Shown: positions 25,208 to 33,365, numbered from the stretch's first letter. The stretch is DNA of 64,000 nt from an uncultured Collinsella sp. (GCA_900540855.1 UQHK01000009.1:1-64000), one strand, 5' to 3'. Notes: generated by a model not told the origin, from the letters alone. A program made the numbers and translations.

Positions 25208-25834
25208 ATGTCTACCAAAATTGAAGTCAATGCCATGGGCGATGCCTGCCCGCTGCCCGTCGTCAAGACGCTTAAGGCGCTCAAACAGCTTGACGGCGAG
25301 GGTGCCGTGGTGACCTCGGTCGATAACGAGACCGCCGTCAAGAACATCTCAAAGATGGCGCAGGAGAAGGGCTGCACGGCCTCGGTCAAGAAGGTTTCTG
25401 ACGCTGAGTGGCACGTGACCGTGGCGACCTCTGGTGCCATTGCCGTGGCCGATCCCGAGCAGGATGGCGCTGCCTTCTGTGGTGCCAGCACCGGTAAGGG
25501 CGAGCTCGTCATTTCCGTCTACACCGACTGCATGGGCCGCGGCGACGACGAGCTGGGCCACAAGCTCATGAAGGCCTTCATCTTTGCCGTGACGCAGCAG
25601 GAGGAGCTGCCCGCGACCATGCTGTTCTACAACGGCGGAGCCAAGCTCACCGTCGAGGGCTCGCCGGTACTCGACGACCTGAAGGGGTTGGCTGAGCAGG
25701 GCGTCGAAATCCTCACCTGTGGCACCTGCCTCGACCACTATGGCATTAAGGACCAGCTTGCCGTGGGCGAGGTCACGAACATGTATGTGATCGTGGAGAA
25801 GATGGAGCAGGCCGTGCGCGTCGTGCGCCCGTAG
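25208..25834 (+). CDS. yedF: Selenium metabolism protein YedF (TusA-DsrE fusion)
   Basis: A 208-residue two-domain protein. Residues 1-75 are a TusA/SirA-like domain with the CPxP motif in 'MGDACPLPVVKTLKALKQL'. Residues about 95-208 are a DsrE-like domain starting 'GELVISVYTDCMGRGDDELGHKLMKAFIFAV' and containing 'EILTCGTCLDHYG'. This architecture defines the selenium-associated YedF family, thought to carry selenium or sulfur as a perselenide/persulfide. GAAAGGATG precedes the ATG. It lies between selD and a DUF3343 gene, consistent with selenium delivery. Confidence 0.9.
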   Translation: MSTKIEVNAMGDACPLPVVKTLKALKQLDGEGAVVTSVDNETAVKNISKMAQEKGCTASVKKVSDAEWHVTVATSGAIAVADPEQDGAAFCGASTGKGELVISVYTDCMGRGDDELGHKLMKAFIFAVTQQEELPATMLFYNGGAKLTVEGSPVLDDLKGLAEQGVEILTCGTCLDHYGIKDQLAVGEVTNMYVIVEKMEQAVRVVRP

Positions 25835-25853
25835 CGTATTGGTTGGAGTTGCC

Positions 25854-26105
25854 ATGAGGGAGAAGCGCCCGGCGCTTGTCATCACGTTTCCCACCACGGC
25901 GGCCGCCATGGGCTGCGAGTCCCTGTGCATCGAGCGCGGCCTTCCCGGGCGAACGATTCCCGTGCCCGGGGAGGTCGCTGCCGGCTGTGGTCTGGCGTGG
26001 AAAGCGTTGCCTGCCGATGAGGAGCTGCTGCGCGGCGAGCTCACCGCGGCGGGCGTTCCCACTGAGGGCTATACCGTGATTGATATGTGGGAGGTCGTGC
26101 GATGA
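25854..26105 (+). CDS. DUF3343 putative Se/S carrier-like protein
   Basis: An 83-residue DUF3343 protein. The family core is visible as 'VITFPTTAAAMGCESLCIERGLPGRTIPVPGEVAAGCGLAWKA', with three cysteines. The family is associated with selenium-using bacteria and is suspected to carry Se or S; no mechanism is established. TTGGAGTTGCC precedes ATG 25854, and the identical 14 bases through ATG precede the second DUF3343 gene at 52560. Its stop overlaps the cysteine desulfurase start (ATGA), suggesting coupled translation. Confidence 0.85.
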   Translation: MREKRPALVITFPTTAAAMGCESLCIERGLPGRTIPVPGEVAAGCGLAWKALPADEELLRGELTAAGVPTEGYTVIDMWEVVR

Positions 26106-27241
26106 TCTATCTGGATAACGCGGCGACGACCATGCACAAGCCGCAGACGGTCATCGATGCCGTGGTGCAGGCGATGTGTTCGCTCGGCAATGCCGGGCGC
26201 GGTGCCACGTCGGGCGCGCTCGACGCGGCGCGCACGATTCACGGCTGCCGCGCCAAGCTTGCGCGCTTGCTGGGCTGCCCGAGGGCGGACCATGTGTGCC
26301 TTACGCCTAATTCCACGGCCGCGCTCAACACCGCCATCAACGGAGTGGTGTGCCCCGGCGACCGCGTGGTCACGACGGTGCTTGAGCACAACTCCGTGCT
26401 ACGTCCGCTCAATCGCTTGGCGACGGAGCAGGGTGTGACGGTTGAGCATGCGGGTTGCGACGCGAACGGCGCGCTCGACTACGACGAATTAGAGCGGCTG
26501 GTGACGCCGGGCACGCGTGCCGTGGTGGTGACGCACGCCTCCAATGTGACCGGTAACGCGGTCGACATCACGCGCGTGGCCGCCATGGCCCATGCTGCCG
26601 GCGCGCTCGTGATCGTCGATGCCTCGCAGTCTGCCGGCGCGGCGCATATCGATATGCGGGCCATGGGGCTCGACATGGTGTGCTTTACCGGCCACAAGGG
26701 ACTCATGGGCCCGCAGGGGACCGGTGGCCTGGCCGTGGCGGAGGGCATCGACGTGGCTCCTTGGGCCATGGGCGGCACGGGTGTGCACAGCTTCGATGAG
26801 CTGCAGCCGCGGGAGTGGCCCACGCGCCTTGAGGCGGGCACGCTCAACGGTCATGGCATCGCGGGCCTTTCCGCCGGTCTCGACTTTATCGAGGCCCAGG
26901 GCGGGGTGGAGGCGATTGCGGCTCACGAGCGCGCGCTCGCCGAGCGTTTCCTCGCCGGCGTTCGCGAAATCCCGGAGATCAAGCTCTACGGTGCCTTTGA
27001 CCAGCCCGTGCGCTCGGCGATCGTCTCACTCAACGTGGGTGATATCGACTCTGCCGAGATCTCGGACGCGCTCATGCAAGGGTGGGGGATTGCGACGCGC
27101 CCCGGTGCCCATTGCGCTCCGCTCATGCACCGTGCGCTGGGGACCGAGCGCCAGGGTGTCGTCCGCTTCTCGTTTGGGTATTTCAACACGGATAAGGAAG
27201 TCGACATCGCGATTGACGCTTTGCGCGATTTAGCCTGCTAA
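26102..27241 (+). CDS. Cysteine desulfurase family protein (selenium-operon associated)
   Basis: A 379-residue class V aminotransferase-fold enzyme that removes sulfur from cysteine or selenium from selenocysteine. 'MIYLDNAATTMHKPQTVIDAV' is the characteristic start. The PLP lysine is K199 in 'CFTGHKGLMGPQGTGGL', Asp-Gln contacts are in 'IVDASQSAGA', and the persulfide cysteine is C338 in 'ATRPGAHCAPLMHRALG'. ATG 26102 overlaps the DUF3343 stop, and GGGAGG precedes it. Position at the end of selD-yedF-DUF3343 suggests it supplies selenide or persulfide to YedF/DUF3343/SelD rather than to Fe-S assembly. A strong terminator ends the operon. Confidence 0.88.
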   Translation: MIYLDNAATTMHKPQTVIDAVVQAMCSLGNAGRGATSGALDAARTIHGCRAKLARLLGCPRADHVCLTPNSTAALNTAINGVVCPGDRVVTTVLEHNSVLRPLNRLATEQGVTVEHAGCDANGALDYDELERLVTPGTRAVVVTHASNVTGNAVDITRVAAMAHAAGALVIVDASQSAGAAHIDMRAMGLDMVCFTGHKGLMGPQGTGGLAVAEGIDVAPWAMGGTGVHSFDELQPREWPTRLEAGTLNGHGIAGLSAGLDFIEAQGGVEAIAAHERALAERFLAGVREIPEIKLYGAFDQPVRSAIVSLNVGDIDSAEISDALMQGWGIATRPGAHCAPLMHRALGTERQGVVRFSFGYFNTDKEVDIAIDALRDLAC

Positions 27242-27255
27242 AGCGTATATACTTG

Positions 27256-27287
27256 CGGGACGGGTGTTTTTGCCCGTCCCGTTTTTG
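27256..27287 (+). terminator. Terminator of the selD operon
   Basis: CGGGACGGG (27256-27264) pairs with CCCGTCCCG (27273-27281), followed by TTTTTG. It lies between the cysteine desulfurase and brnQ. Confidence 0.92.
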
Positions 27288-27309
27288 TTTCGACCCGAAA
27301 GGTGTGCTT

Positions 27310-28668
27310 ATGGCCTCATCCGCCCCGCGTGGTTTGCGCTCCGACCATGTCGTTACCGTCGGCATTGCGTTGTTCTCGATGCTCTTTGGCGCCGGTAACC
27401 TCATTATTCCGCCGCTGCTGGCGCTGCAGGCAGGTTCTGCCACGCCGGTTGCCATGATCGGCTTTTTGATTGCCGCTATCGGTCTGCCTGTTATGGGCTT
27501 TATCGCCGTGGCGCTTGCCGGAACGGCGCGCGAGCTTGCCGGGCGCGTACATCCTAAGTTTGGCGAATTCTTCGTTGCGGCGGTCTACCTGGCCATCGGT
27601 CCGTGCCTGGCCATTCCGCGCACAAGCTCTACGGCCTTCGAGATGCTGGTGCCGCTGCTGCCCGAGGGCGTTTCGCTCGGCACGGCTCGCCTGGTGTTTG
27701 CTGTCGGTTTCTTTGCCATCGCGTTTGCGCTCACGCTGCGCCCGGGCGTTATCACACGCGTGCTCGGTCGTATTACGGGCCCCGCGCTCATCGCGCTCAT
27801 CGTGCTGGTCGTTGGTGCTGCCGTGATCTCGCCGCTGGGTCCCGCTGCCGCGCCGCAGGCCCCTTACGATGCAGGCGCTGCCGTGCAGGGCTTTCTGACT
27901 GGCTATCAGACCATGGACCTGCTCGCGTCGCTCGCCTTTGGCATCATCATCGCCGAGACCATCCACGAGTTGGGTGTTACCGATGACAAGCGCGTGGCCT
28001 TCGAGATTTCGCGTTCCGGTGTGATCGCCGGCGTACTCATGGCCATCATCTACTGCGGCTTGGGCCTTGCCGGTATGCAGCTCGGCACCGTGATGCCCGA
28101 CGCTACCAACGGCGCCGCTCTCCTCGCCCGATCGGCCTCTATGCATTTTGGTCTTGCCGGCACGGTCGTGGTCTTCGCCATCTTCTTCCTCGCCTGCATG
28201 AATGTGTGCATCGGCCTCATCAGCTGCTGCTCACGTTACTTCTGCGAGACGTATGTAGTTAAAGGGGGAGCGGAGGCCTCCGAGGAGGCCATGCGCCGTC
28301 CCTTTGCGATGCTCGCCTTTGTGTTCGCAGCGTTTTCGTGCGTGCTTTCCAACGTGGGCCTCGACGTGATCCTTATGTTCTCGGTGCCCATGCTCAACGC
28401 CTTGTATCCCGTTGCCATTGTGCTGGTGCTGATGGGCCTGGTGCACGGCTTTTGCGACGCACATCCGCAGGTTTGGGTCTGGGTCGGCGGCGTTGTCGCG
28501 GTGCAGAGCGTAATCACCTCGGTCCGCGATGCGTTCTTTGCTGGCGCGTGGCTACCGTTCGACGCGTTGCCGGCGGCAGATATCGGTGCTGCGTGGGCAC
28601 CGGTTGCCGGTGTTGCCTTTGTGATCGGTCTGCTCCATAGTCGTTTTGTCGCACATTCGAGGAGCTAA
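27310..28668 (+). CDS. brnQ: Branched-chain amino acid:cation symporter (LIVCS/BrnQ family)
   Basis: A 452-residue polytopic membrane protein of the LIVCS family, which imports leucine, isoleucine and valine with Na+ or H+. Family features are the opening 'VGIALFSMLFGAGNLIIPPLLALQAG', 'VYLAIGPCLAIPRTSSTAFEM' and 'YQTMDLLASLAFGIII'. GAAAGG precedes ATG 27310, just after the selD operon terminator, so it is likely transcribed separately. No further partner genes are seen; tRNA genes follow. Confidence 0.88.
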   Translation: MASSAPRGLRSDHVVTVGIALFSMLFGAGNLIIPPLLALQAGSATPVAMIGFLIAAIGLPVMGFIAVALAGTARELAGRVHPKFGEFFVAAVYLAIGPCLAIPRTSSTAFEMLVPLLPEGVSLGTARLVFAVGFFAIAFALTLRPGVITRVLGRITGPALIALIVLVVGAAVISPLGPAAAPQAPYDAGAAVQGFLTGYQTMDLLASLAFGIIIAETIHELGVTDDKRVAFEISRSGVIAGVLMAIIYCGLGLAGMQLGTVMPDATNGAALLARSASMHFGLAGTVVVFAIFFLACMNVCIGLISCCSRYFCETYVVKGGAEASEEAMRRPFAMLAFVFAAFSCVLSNVGLDVILMFSVPMLNALYPVAIVLVLMGLVHGFCDAHPQVWVWVGGVVAVQSVITSVRDAFFAGAWLPFDALPAADIGAAWAPVAGVAFVIGLLHSRFVAHSRS

Positions 28669-28679
28669 GGCATCAATGC

Positions 28680-28708
28680 TTGCACAGGCGGGGAGTCTCT
28701 CCTATAAT
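28680..28708 (+). promoter_or_regulatory. Sigma-70-type promoter for tRNA-Pro/tRNA-Gly
   Basis: TTGCAC at 28680-28685 and a perfect TATAAT at 28703-28708 are separated by 17 bases, about 50 bases upstream of tRNA-Pro. Confidence 0.8.
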
Positions 28709-28759
28709 TTCCTTCGCTTTGGGACACGCAAGGTTTAGACCTTAGCTGCTCAACACCTT

Positions 28760-28836
28760 CGGGACGTGGCGCAGTTTGGTAGCGCGCCTGCTTTGGGAGC
28801 AGGATGTCGCAGGTTCAAATCCTGTCGTCCCGACCA
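28760..28836 (+). tRNA. tRNA-Pro(TGG)
   Basis: A 77-base cloverleaf with acceptor arms CGGGACG/CGTCCCG, anticodon arm CCTGC-TTTGGGA-GCAGG carrying TGG, T-arm CGCAGGTTCAAATCCTG and encoded CCA at 28834-28836. Confidence 0.95.
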
Positions 28837-28842
28837 TATCTT

Positions 28843-28916
28843 GCGGGCGTAGTTCAATGGTAGAACCCCAGCCTTCCAAGCTGATGACGCGGGTTCGATT
28901 CCCGTCGCCCGCTCCA
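28843..28916 (+). tRNA. tRNA-Gly(TCC)
   Basis: A 74-base cloverleaf with acceptor GCGGGCG/CGCCCGC, anticodon loop CTTCCAA carrying TCC, T-arm GCGGGTTCGATTCCCGT and encoded CCA at 28914-28916. It follows tRNA-Pro by 6 bases and shares its promoter. Its 3' end is duplicated downstream. Confidence 0.95.
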
Positions 28917-28928
28917 TAGGATAGTTTT

Positions 28929-28965
28929 AACGGCTTTGGCTCCATCTGGTGCCAGAGCCGTTTTC
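28929..28965 (+). terminator. Terminator after tRNA-Gly
   Basis: AACGGCTTTGGC (28929-28940) pairs with GCCAGAGCCGTT (28951-28962) with one wobble pair, followed by TTC. Confidence 0.75.
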
Positions 28966-28976
28966 ATAAGCGTGCC

Positions 28977-29125
28977 GGGCGACGGGAATCGAACCCGGCA
29001 GGGTGCGAAGCTGAGAAAATGCGCGAGCATTTTCCAGCGCAGCACGCAAGGGCCAATGGCCCGCAGCGAAACAAGGGTTTGCGAAGCAAACCCTTGGACT
29101 TCCCGTCGCCCGCTCCATAAGATAG
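28977..29125. repeat. tRNA-Gly-derived scar with inverted and direct copies and two hairpins
   Basis: Bases 28977-28996 are an exact reverse complement of the tRNA-Gly T-arm segment 28891-28910. Bases 29100-29125 repeat the tRNA 3' end (28899-28924) with one mismatch, including TTCCCGTCGCCCGCTCCATA. Between them are GAAAATGC-GCGA-GCATTTTC near 29015-29035 and CAAGGGTTTGC-GAA-GCAAACCCTTG at 29073-29097. Duplicated tRNA ends are typical of integration sites, but no integrase remains. Confidence 0.7.
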
Positions 29126-29129
29126 ATGA

Positions 29130-29165
29130 ATGGCTCTGGTTCCTTTTGGGACCAGAGCCATTTTT
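29130..29165 (+). terminator. Second terminator downstream of the tRNA scar
   Basis: ATGGCTCTGGT (29130-29140) pairs with ACCAGAGCCAT (29151-29161), followed by TTTTG. It resembles the terminator at 28929, as if terminator and tRNA end were duplicated together. Confidence 0.8.
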
Positions 29166-29199
29166 GTAAGTGTACGGGGTGACGGGCCTTTAACGGCGT

Positions 29200-29228
29200 G
29201 AAACAGTCCGTATTTCACCGCAACCTAG
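29200..29228. repeat. Solo copy of the 5487-5557 repeat arm
   Basis: GAAACAGTCCGTATTTCACC followed by GCAACCTAG matches the right arm at 5529-5557 with only a few substitutions. No inverted partner is nearby, so the palindrome is decayed or partial. Confidence 0.6.
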
Positions 29229-29270
29229 AGGGGATGAGGCTGAGGGGCGGGCAATGCCGTTGCCTGCCGG

Positions 29271-29726
29271 TTAGTGGCGACCGTGGTGGCGGAGCTTGTC
29301 GATGGTGGCGTCGGTGCTGTGGCCGCGGGTGTCGGCTGCGGTTTGGCGCTTGCGGCGGTAATCGATCATGCCTTGGATGATGGGCTTGCCAAAGCTCACG
29401 ACATCATCGTTGTAGATGGCGGTTCGGGCTGCGAGGAGGCAGTCGGTAAAGTCCATATGGGTCTTGCCAAAGAGTTTGACGGCAAGGGCGACAACGGTGG
29501 GCTCGTCGACCATGACGTCATCGAGCAGCCTTTTCATAGCCGCAGCAATCTCAACGCGGGGAACCTTATAGACGTCGCGCAGCGTGACCACAACGCGCGT
29601 GATGATTTCGGGGTAGACGCGAGCGGTGCGCGTGGCGATGACCTTGGCGGCGCGCGGTGACAGAACTTCGTCGTCGTCAAGCAGGTAGCGTAGGATGACG
29701 GTCTCGTCGATGATGGTGCTACTCAT
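29271..29726 (-). CDS. PIN-domain-like toxin of a type II toxin-antitoxin pair
   Basis: A 151-residue PIN-like nuclease. Acidic residues occur at 'TIIDETVILRYLLDDD' (N-terminal Asp), 'YPEIITRVV' (Glu), and 'HMDFTDCLLAARTAI' (Asp), the usual metal-binding positions. The fourth, in the typical 'FDK' segment, is Gly here ('VVSFGKPI'), which may reduce activity. The C-terminal tail is basic. ATG 29726 overlaps the upstream antitoxin gene by 8 bases and AGGAAG precedes it, as in translationally coupled toxin-antitoxin operons. A degraded or atypical VapC is the best call. Confidence 0.7.
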   Translation of the reverse strand: MSSTIIDETVILRYLLDDDEVLSPRAAKVIATRTARVYPEIITRVVVTLRDVYKVPRVEIAAAMKRLLDDVMVDEPTVVALAVKLFGKTHMDFTDCLLAARTAIYNDDVVSFGKPIIQGMIDYRRKRQTAADTRGHSTDATIDKLRHHGRH

Positions 29727-30042
29727 GGATATCTACTTCCTCGGGACCCAAAACCGAATCGTCGCTTTCCGTAGCAAGGTATTCAATCCAGGCATTGCGT
29801 TCCTCAGAGCGGCGATTGGGGTCCCCATATGCTTTGAGCGATCCATAGGCGGCGGTGCCGTCCTTTGAGCGCACGGCGACTGGCTGAAAGGGGAGCTTGC
29901 GCATCAAAATGCTCTGCGCGACAAATAGGCGGACGGCCTCGGCGAGCGAGGTGCCCATGGCGTCGTAGAGGCGCTCGGCATGCTGCTTGTCATCTTCGCG
30001 GATGCGCACCTGCAGGATGGCTCTTTTTTGAGTCGATGACAT
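29719..30042 (-). CDS. RelB/DinJ-family antitoxin
   Basis: A 107-residue antitoxin. The N-terminal 'AILQVRIREDDKQHAERLYDAMGTSLAEAVRLFVAQSI' is a ribbon-helix-helix of the RelB/DinJ type, which binds operator DNA; the C-terminal half is acidic and should wrap the toxin. GGGAGG precedes ATG 30042 on the minus strand. It pairs with a PIN-type toxin rather than the usual RelE/YafQ, a mixed combination that is known but less common. The AT-rich region upstream holds short dyads (ACTCA/TGAGT at 30132-30147, TACTAC/GTAGTA near 30157-30172) suited to autoregulation. Confidence 0.78.
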   Translation of the reverse strand: MSSTQKRAILQVRIREDDKQHAERLYDAMGTSLAEAVRLFVAQSILMRKLPFQPVAVRSKDGTAAYGSLKAYGDPNRRSEERNAWIEYLATESDDSVLGPEEVDIHE

Positions 30043-30264
30043 CGCTGGCCTCCCTTTATTAGCGTGCAATATGGATGGTCAAATACGGCACGTGCCGATA
30101 CTTGGCAATCATATATCCAATACTTTATTGCACTCAAGTTTATGAGTGTAAACATTACTACAAGCGTAGTACATCTTTAAAAGAAGAGCGCGAAATCTCT
30201 CGCGGCGTACGCGTGTAATACACTCATCTCTATATCTAAGCAAGAATAATCCTAACCAGCCCAA

Positions 30265-30318
30265 ACCCCTGCAATACACACGTATTGCAGGGGTTACGCT
30301 CAAGTTTACCCCCTGCAA
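30265..30318 (+). promoter_or_regulatory. Perfect dyad and repeated half-site upstream of the formate hydrogenlyase operon
   Basis: ACCCCTGCAATAC (30265-30277) and GTATTGCAGGGGT (30282-30294) form a perfect 13-bp dyad with a 4-base spacer and no T-run. A third CCCCTGCAA half-site lies at 30310-30318, and CTCAAGTTTA occurs at both 30133 and 30299. The array is an operator candidate for the operon starting at 30470. The 427 bases between the antitoxin and the operon are AT-rich and hold no gene. Confidence 0.55.
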
Positions 30319-30469
30319 CTGCGTATATTCAACCTGTATACCGTTGGAGAAATTCTATCGAGTGCCTGTTTCGCCGCATGCATTCGATACGTCGATGCCA
30401 GGCTACGGGCGGCCTGGGGCAATGTCGACAGGGTCTCTCCGGCAAGGGATTCAGGAGGGAGTGAACAAC

Positions 30470-30988
30470 ATGGGCAATAAACGAGTCGTAGCCGATTCCT
30501 CGCGCTGCATTGGGTGTCAAACCTGCATGGCGGCGTGTATCGAGGCACACGACATCCCCGGCAACATCGCCGCGCCGCGCCTGCGCGTGACGCGTACGTA
30601 CGAGATCTCCGCACCGGTGGCTTGCCATCACTGCGAGGATGCCCCGTGCGCCAAGGCCTGCCCCACGGGCGCCTTGTTCTTTGATCCAAAGAACCATCGT
30701 ATCGGCGTCAACGAGGACAACTGCATCGGCTGCAAGAGCTGCGTCATGGCCTGCCCCTTTGGCGCCGTGAGCGTGGCGACCACGCAGGTCCCCGTCTTGA
30801 TGGGCGACGTGCGCGTGGGTTCGCAGACTAAGAGCTTCGTGCTCAAGTGCGACCTGTGCGTGGACCGTCCCGGCGGTCCGGCGTGTGCCGAGGCGTGCCC
30901 GACCAAGGGCCTCACCCTGGTAGACGAGGAGCGCCTGGCGGAACTGACCGCCGAGCGTGCCCGCGCCACCATCGAAAACGAGGCGTAG
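30470..30988 (+). CDS. 4Fe-4S ferredoxin-type electron-transfer protein (HydN/HycB-like)
   Basis: A 172-residue polyferredoxin with four Cys clusters: 'CIGCQTCMAAC' near residue 16, 'CHHCEDAPCAKACP', 'CIGCKSCVMACP' and 'CDLCVDRPGGPACAEACP'. This is the HydN/HycB/DmsB-like layout of four [4Fe-4S] clusters. It precedes fdhF by 76 bases and probably transfers electrons from the formate dehydrogenase. ATG 30470 follows AGGAGGG by 10 bases; GTG 30461 is less likely. It is the first gene of the apparent formate hydrogenlyase operon. Confidence 0.87.
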   Translation: MGNKRVVADSSRCIGCQTCMAACIEAHDIPGNIAAPRLRVTRTYEISAPVACHHCEDAPCAKACPTGALFFDPKNHRIGVNEDNCIGCKSCVMACPFGAVSVATTQVPVLMGDVRVGSQTKSFVLKCDLCVDRPGGPACAEACPTKGLTLVDEERLAELTAERARATIENEA

Positions 30989-31064
30989 GCGGGCGGCTAT
31001 ATAGGCCCAACGATTGTCAAATACGTACCGAGTAATCGGTAGTAGAGAAAGGAAGGAGGGTGTC

Positions 31065-33287
31065 ATGGAGAAGCATAAAGTGATCTGCCCGTACTGCGGC
31101 GCCGGTTGCCAGTTTAACCTCCTGGTCCAAAACGGCCAGGTCGTGGGTACCGAACCGCTCAACGGCATCACCAATCAGGGCGAGCTGTGCCTTAAGGGCA
31201 TGAGCGGCTACGACTTCATCAACGACACCAAGATCTTGACTCCTCGCGTACTGCACCCGATGATCCGCCGCACCAAGGGCGCGGATCTTGAGCGCGTAAG
31301 CTGGGACGAGGCACTGGATTTCACCGCATCTAAGATGCAGGCCATAATTGACGAATATGGTCCTAACGCTGTCATGACCACCGGCTCTTCGCGAGGCGGC
31401 GGCAATGAGGCGAACTACGTCATGCAGAAGTTTACGCGTGCGTGCATCGGCACCCACAGCGTGGACAACTGCGCCCGTACTTGACACGGCCCTACTGTCC
31501 TCGGTCTGATGGACACGGTTGGTTCAGGTTGCATGTCATGCTCCATCCCCGGTATGGAGGATGCGGGCTGCATTTTCCTCTTCGGCTATAACCCTGCCGA
31601 TTCGCACCCCATCGTCGCAAGGCGCATCGTGCGAGCCAAAGAAAAGGGTTGCAAGATCATCGTCGCCGACCCGCGCCATATCGAAACCGCGCGTATCGCC
31701 GATATCTACCTTCCGATCAAGAACGGTTGCAACGTCGCGTTCCTCAACGCCTTTGCCAACTGTCTGGTCAACGATGGCCTCTACGACAAGGAATTCGTCG
31801 CCGAGCACACGAACGGCTTTGACGAGTGGTGGGAGACCATCAAGAACTACACTCCCGAATCCGTACAGGACATCACGGGTGTCGATCCCGCGCTGATCCA
31901 CCAAGCTGCCGAGATGTACGCCACGGCGAAGCCTTCTGCCATCATTGGCTGGGGCATGGGCGTATGCCAGCAGAAGCAGAACCTGAAGACGGTGCACACC
32001 ATCGCCTCCATCGCCTGCGTTGCCGGCCAGATCGGCAAACCCAATTCCGGCCTCGCGCCCGTGCGCGGTCAGAATAACGTCCAGGGCTCCTGCGATATGG
32101 GCATGCTGCCCAACCTGTACCCTGGCTACCAGAAGGTCACCGACCCGGCTGTGCGTGCCAAGTTTGCCAAGGCTTGGGGCGTGCCCGAGGAAAAACTCCC
32201 GCTCGAGGAGGGCTACAAGCTCACCGACCTGGGCCACCTGGTCGACGAGGGCAAGGTGCACTGCTTCTACAACTACGGCGAGGACCCGGTACAGACCGAG
32301 CCCGATTCGGCCGGTATGCGCAAGACGCTCTCCGAGCTGGATCTGTTCATTTGCCAGGACATCTTTATGACGCAGACGACCATGCTCGCCGACGTCATCC
32401 TGCCTGCCACCTCTTGGGGCGAGCACGAGGGTGTCTTTACCGCATCCGACCGTAGCTTCCAGCACTTTGACGCGGCCGTTCCGCCCAAGGGCGAGTGCCG
32501 TCACGACTGGGAGATCTTCGCGGACCTGTCCACGCGCATGGGATACCCCATGCACTACGACAACACCGAGCAGATCTGGAACGAGTGCATTAGCCTGTGC
32601 CCCAACTTTGTGGGCGCGACCTACGAGAAGATGGCCCCCGAGGGCGGTTACGCCCAGTGGCCCGTCAAGAGCACTGATGTGAACGACCACGGTACGCCCG
32701 ACATGTTCGCTGGTGGCAAGTTCACCACCAAGGACGGCCGCGCCAACCTGATGGCGCACGACTGGGAGGCGCCCTCCGAGCTTCCCGACGATGAGTACCC
32801 GCTTATCCTGTGCACCGTCCGCGAGGTCGGCCACTACAGCTGCCGCTCGATGACCGGCAACTGCAAGACGCTGGCGCTGCTCGCCGACGAGCCCGGCTTT
32901 GTCCGCATGAATCCCGCGGACGCCCAGGCACGCGGCATCAAGAATGGCGACATCGTCTCGATCCACAGCCGCCGCGGCCAGGTATACAGCCGCGCCGACG
33001 TGAGCGACCGCATCAACAAGGGCACGGTCTATATGACCTACCAGTGGTGGATCGGCAAGTGCAACGAGCTGACCATGCACAAGGTCGACCCGGTCTCGCA
33101 TACGCCCGAGGACAAGTTCTCCGCCTGCCAGGTCGACGCTATCGCCGACCAGGTCTGGGCCGAGGGCGAGGTCGAGCGTCAGTACACCGAGCTCAAGCAG
33201 GCTCTGGTGGACGCCGCCGCTCCCCAGGACGTTGAGCCTGGCGCCGCCAAGTTCGACGACGAGACGCACGTGAATCAAATCGTGTAG
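31065..33287 (+). CDS. fdhF: Formate dehydrogenase H, selenocysteine-containing (UGA at codon 140)
   Basis: A 740-residue molybdenum bis-MGD formate dehydrogenase oxidising formate to CO2 for the hydrogenlyase. The frame starts at ATG 31065 (GGAGGG upstream) and reads through TGA 31482-31484 as Sec140 in 'NCART-U-HGPTVLGL', exactly the E. coli position, followed by the catalytic His141. The [4Fe-4S] ligands are C8, C11, C15 and C42 with K44 in 'ELCLKG', also as in E. coli. 'FGYNPADSHPIVARRI', 'GWGMGVCQQ' and 'TVREVGHYSCRSMTGNC' match the cofactor-binding regions. A SECIS-like hairpin lies 11 bases after the UGA. Treating the two halves as separate genes or a pseudogene would be wrong. Confidence 0.97.
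31482..31515 (+). promoter_or_regulatory. fdhF UGA codon and SECIS-like hairpin
   Basis: UGA at 31482-31484 is followed by stem TGTCC (31496-31500)/GGACA (31511-31515) with loop TCGGTCTGAT. GGTCT in the loop matches the E. coli fdhF SECIS and the selD hairpin of this window. Confidence 0.82.
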
Positions 33288-33365
33288 TCCCGTTCTCGTT
33301 GGCTTTTTGGGCCGGGCGTCCCGTACGTTCGGGAGCCCGGCCCGTTATTTTGAAAGGAAGTGGGG

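Noticed and set aside
28742..29218. Short protein-coding frames over the tRNA-Pro/tRNA-Gly scar
   Set aside because: They are formed by tRNA genes, inverted tRNA copies and terminators; no ribosome sites or families.
31065..33287. Two separate genes or an fdhF pseudogene split by TGA at 31482
   Set aside because: The TGA is exactly at the known Sec140 position, flanked by conserved residues and followed by a SECIS-like hairpin, with the full Sec machinery nearby.
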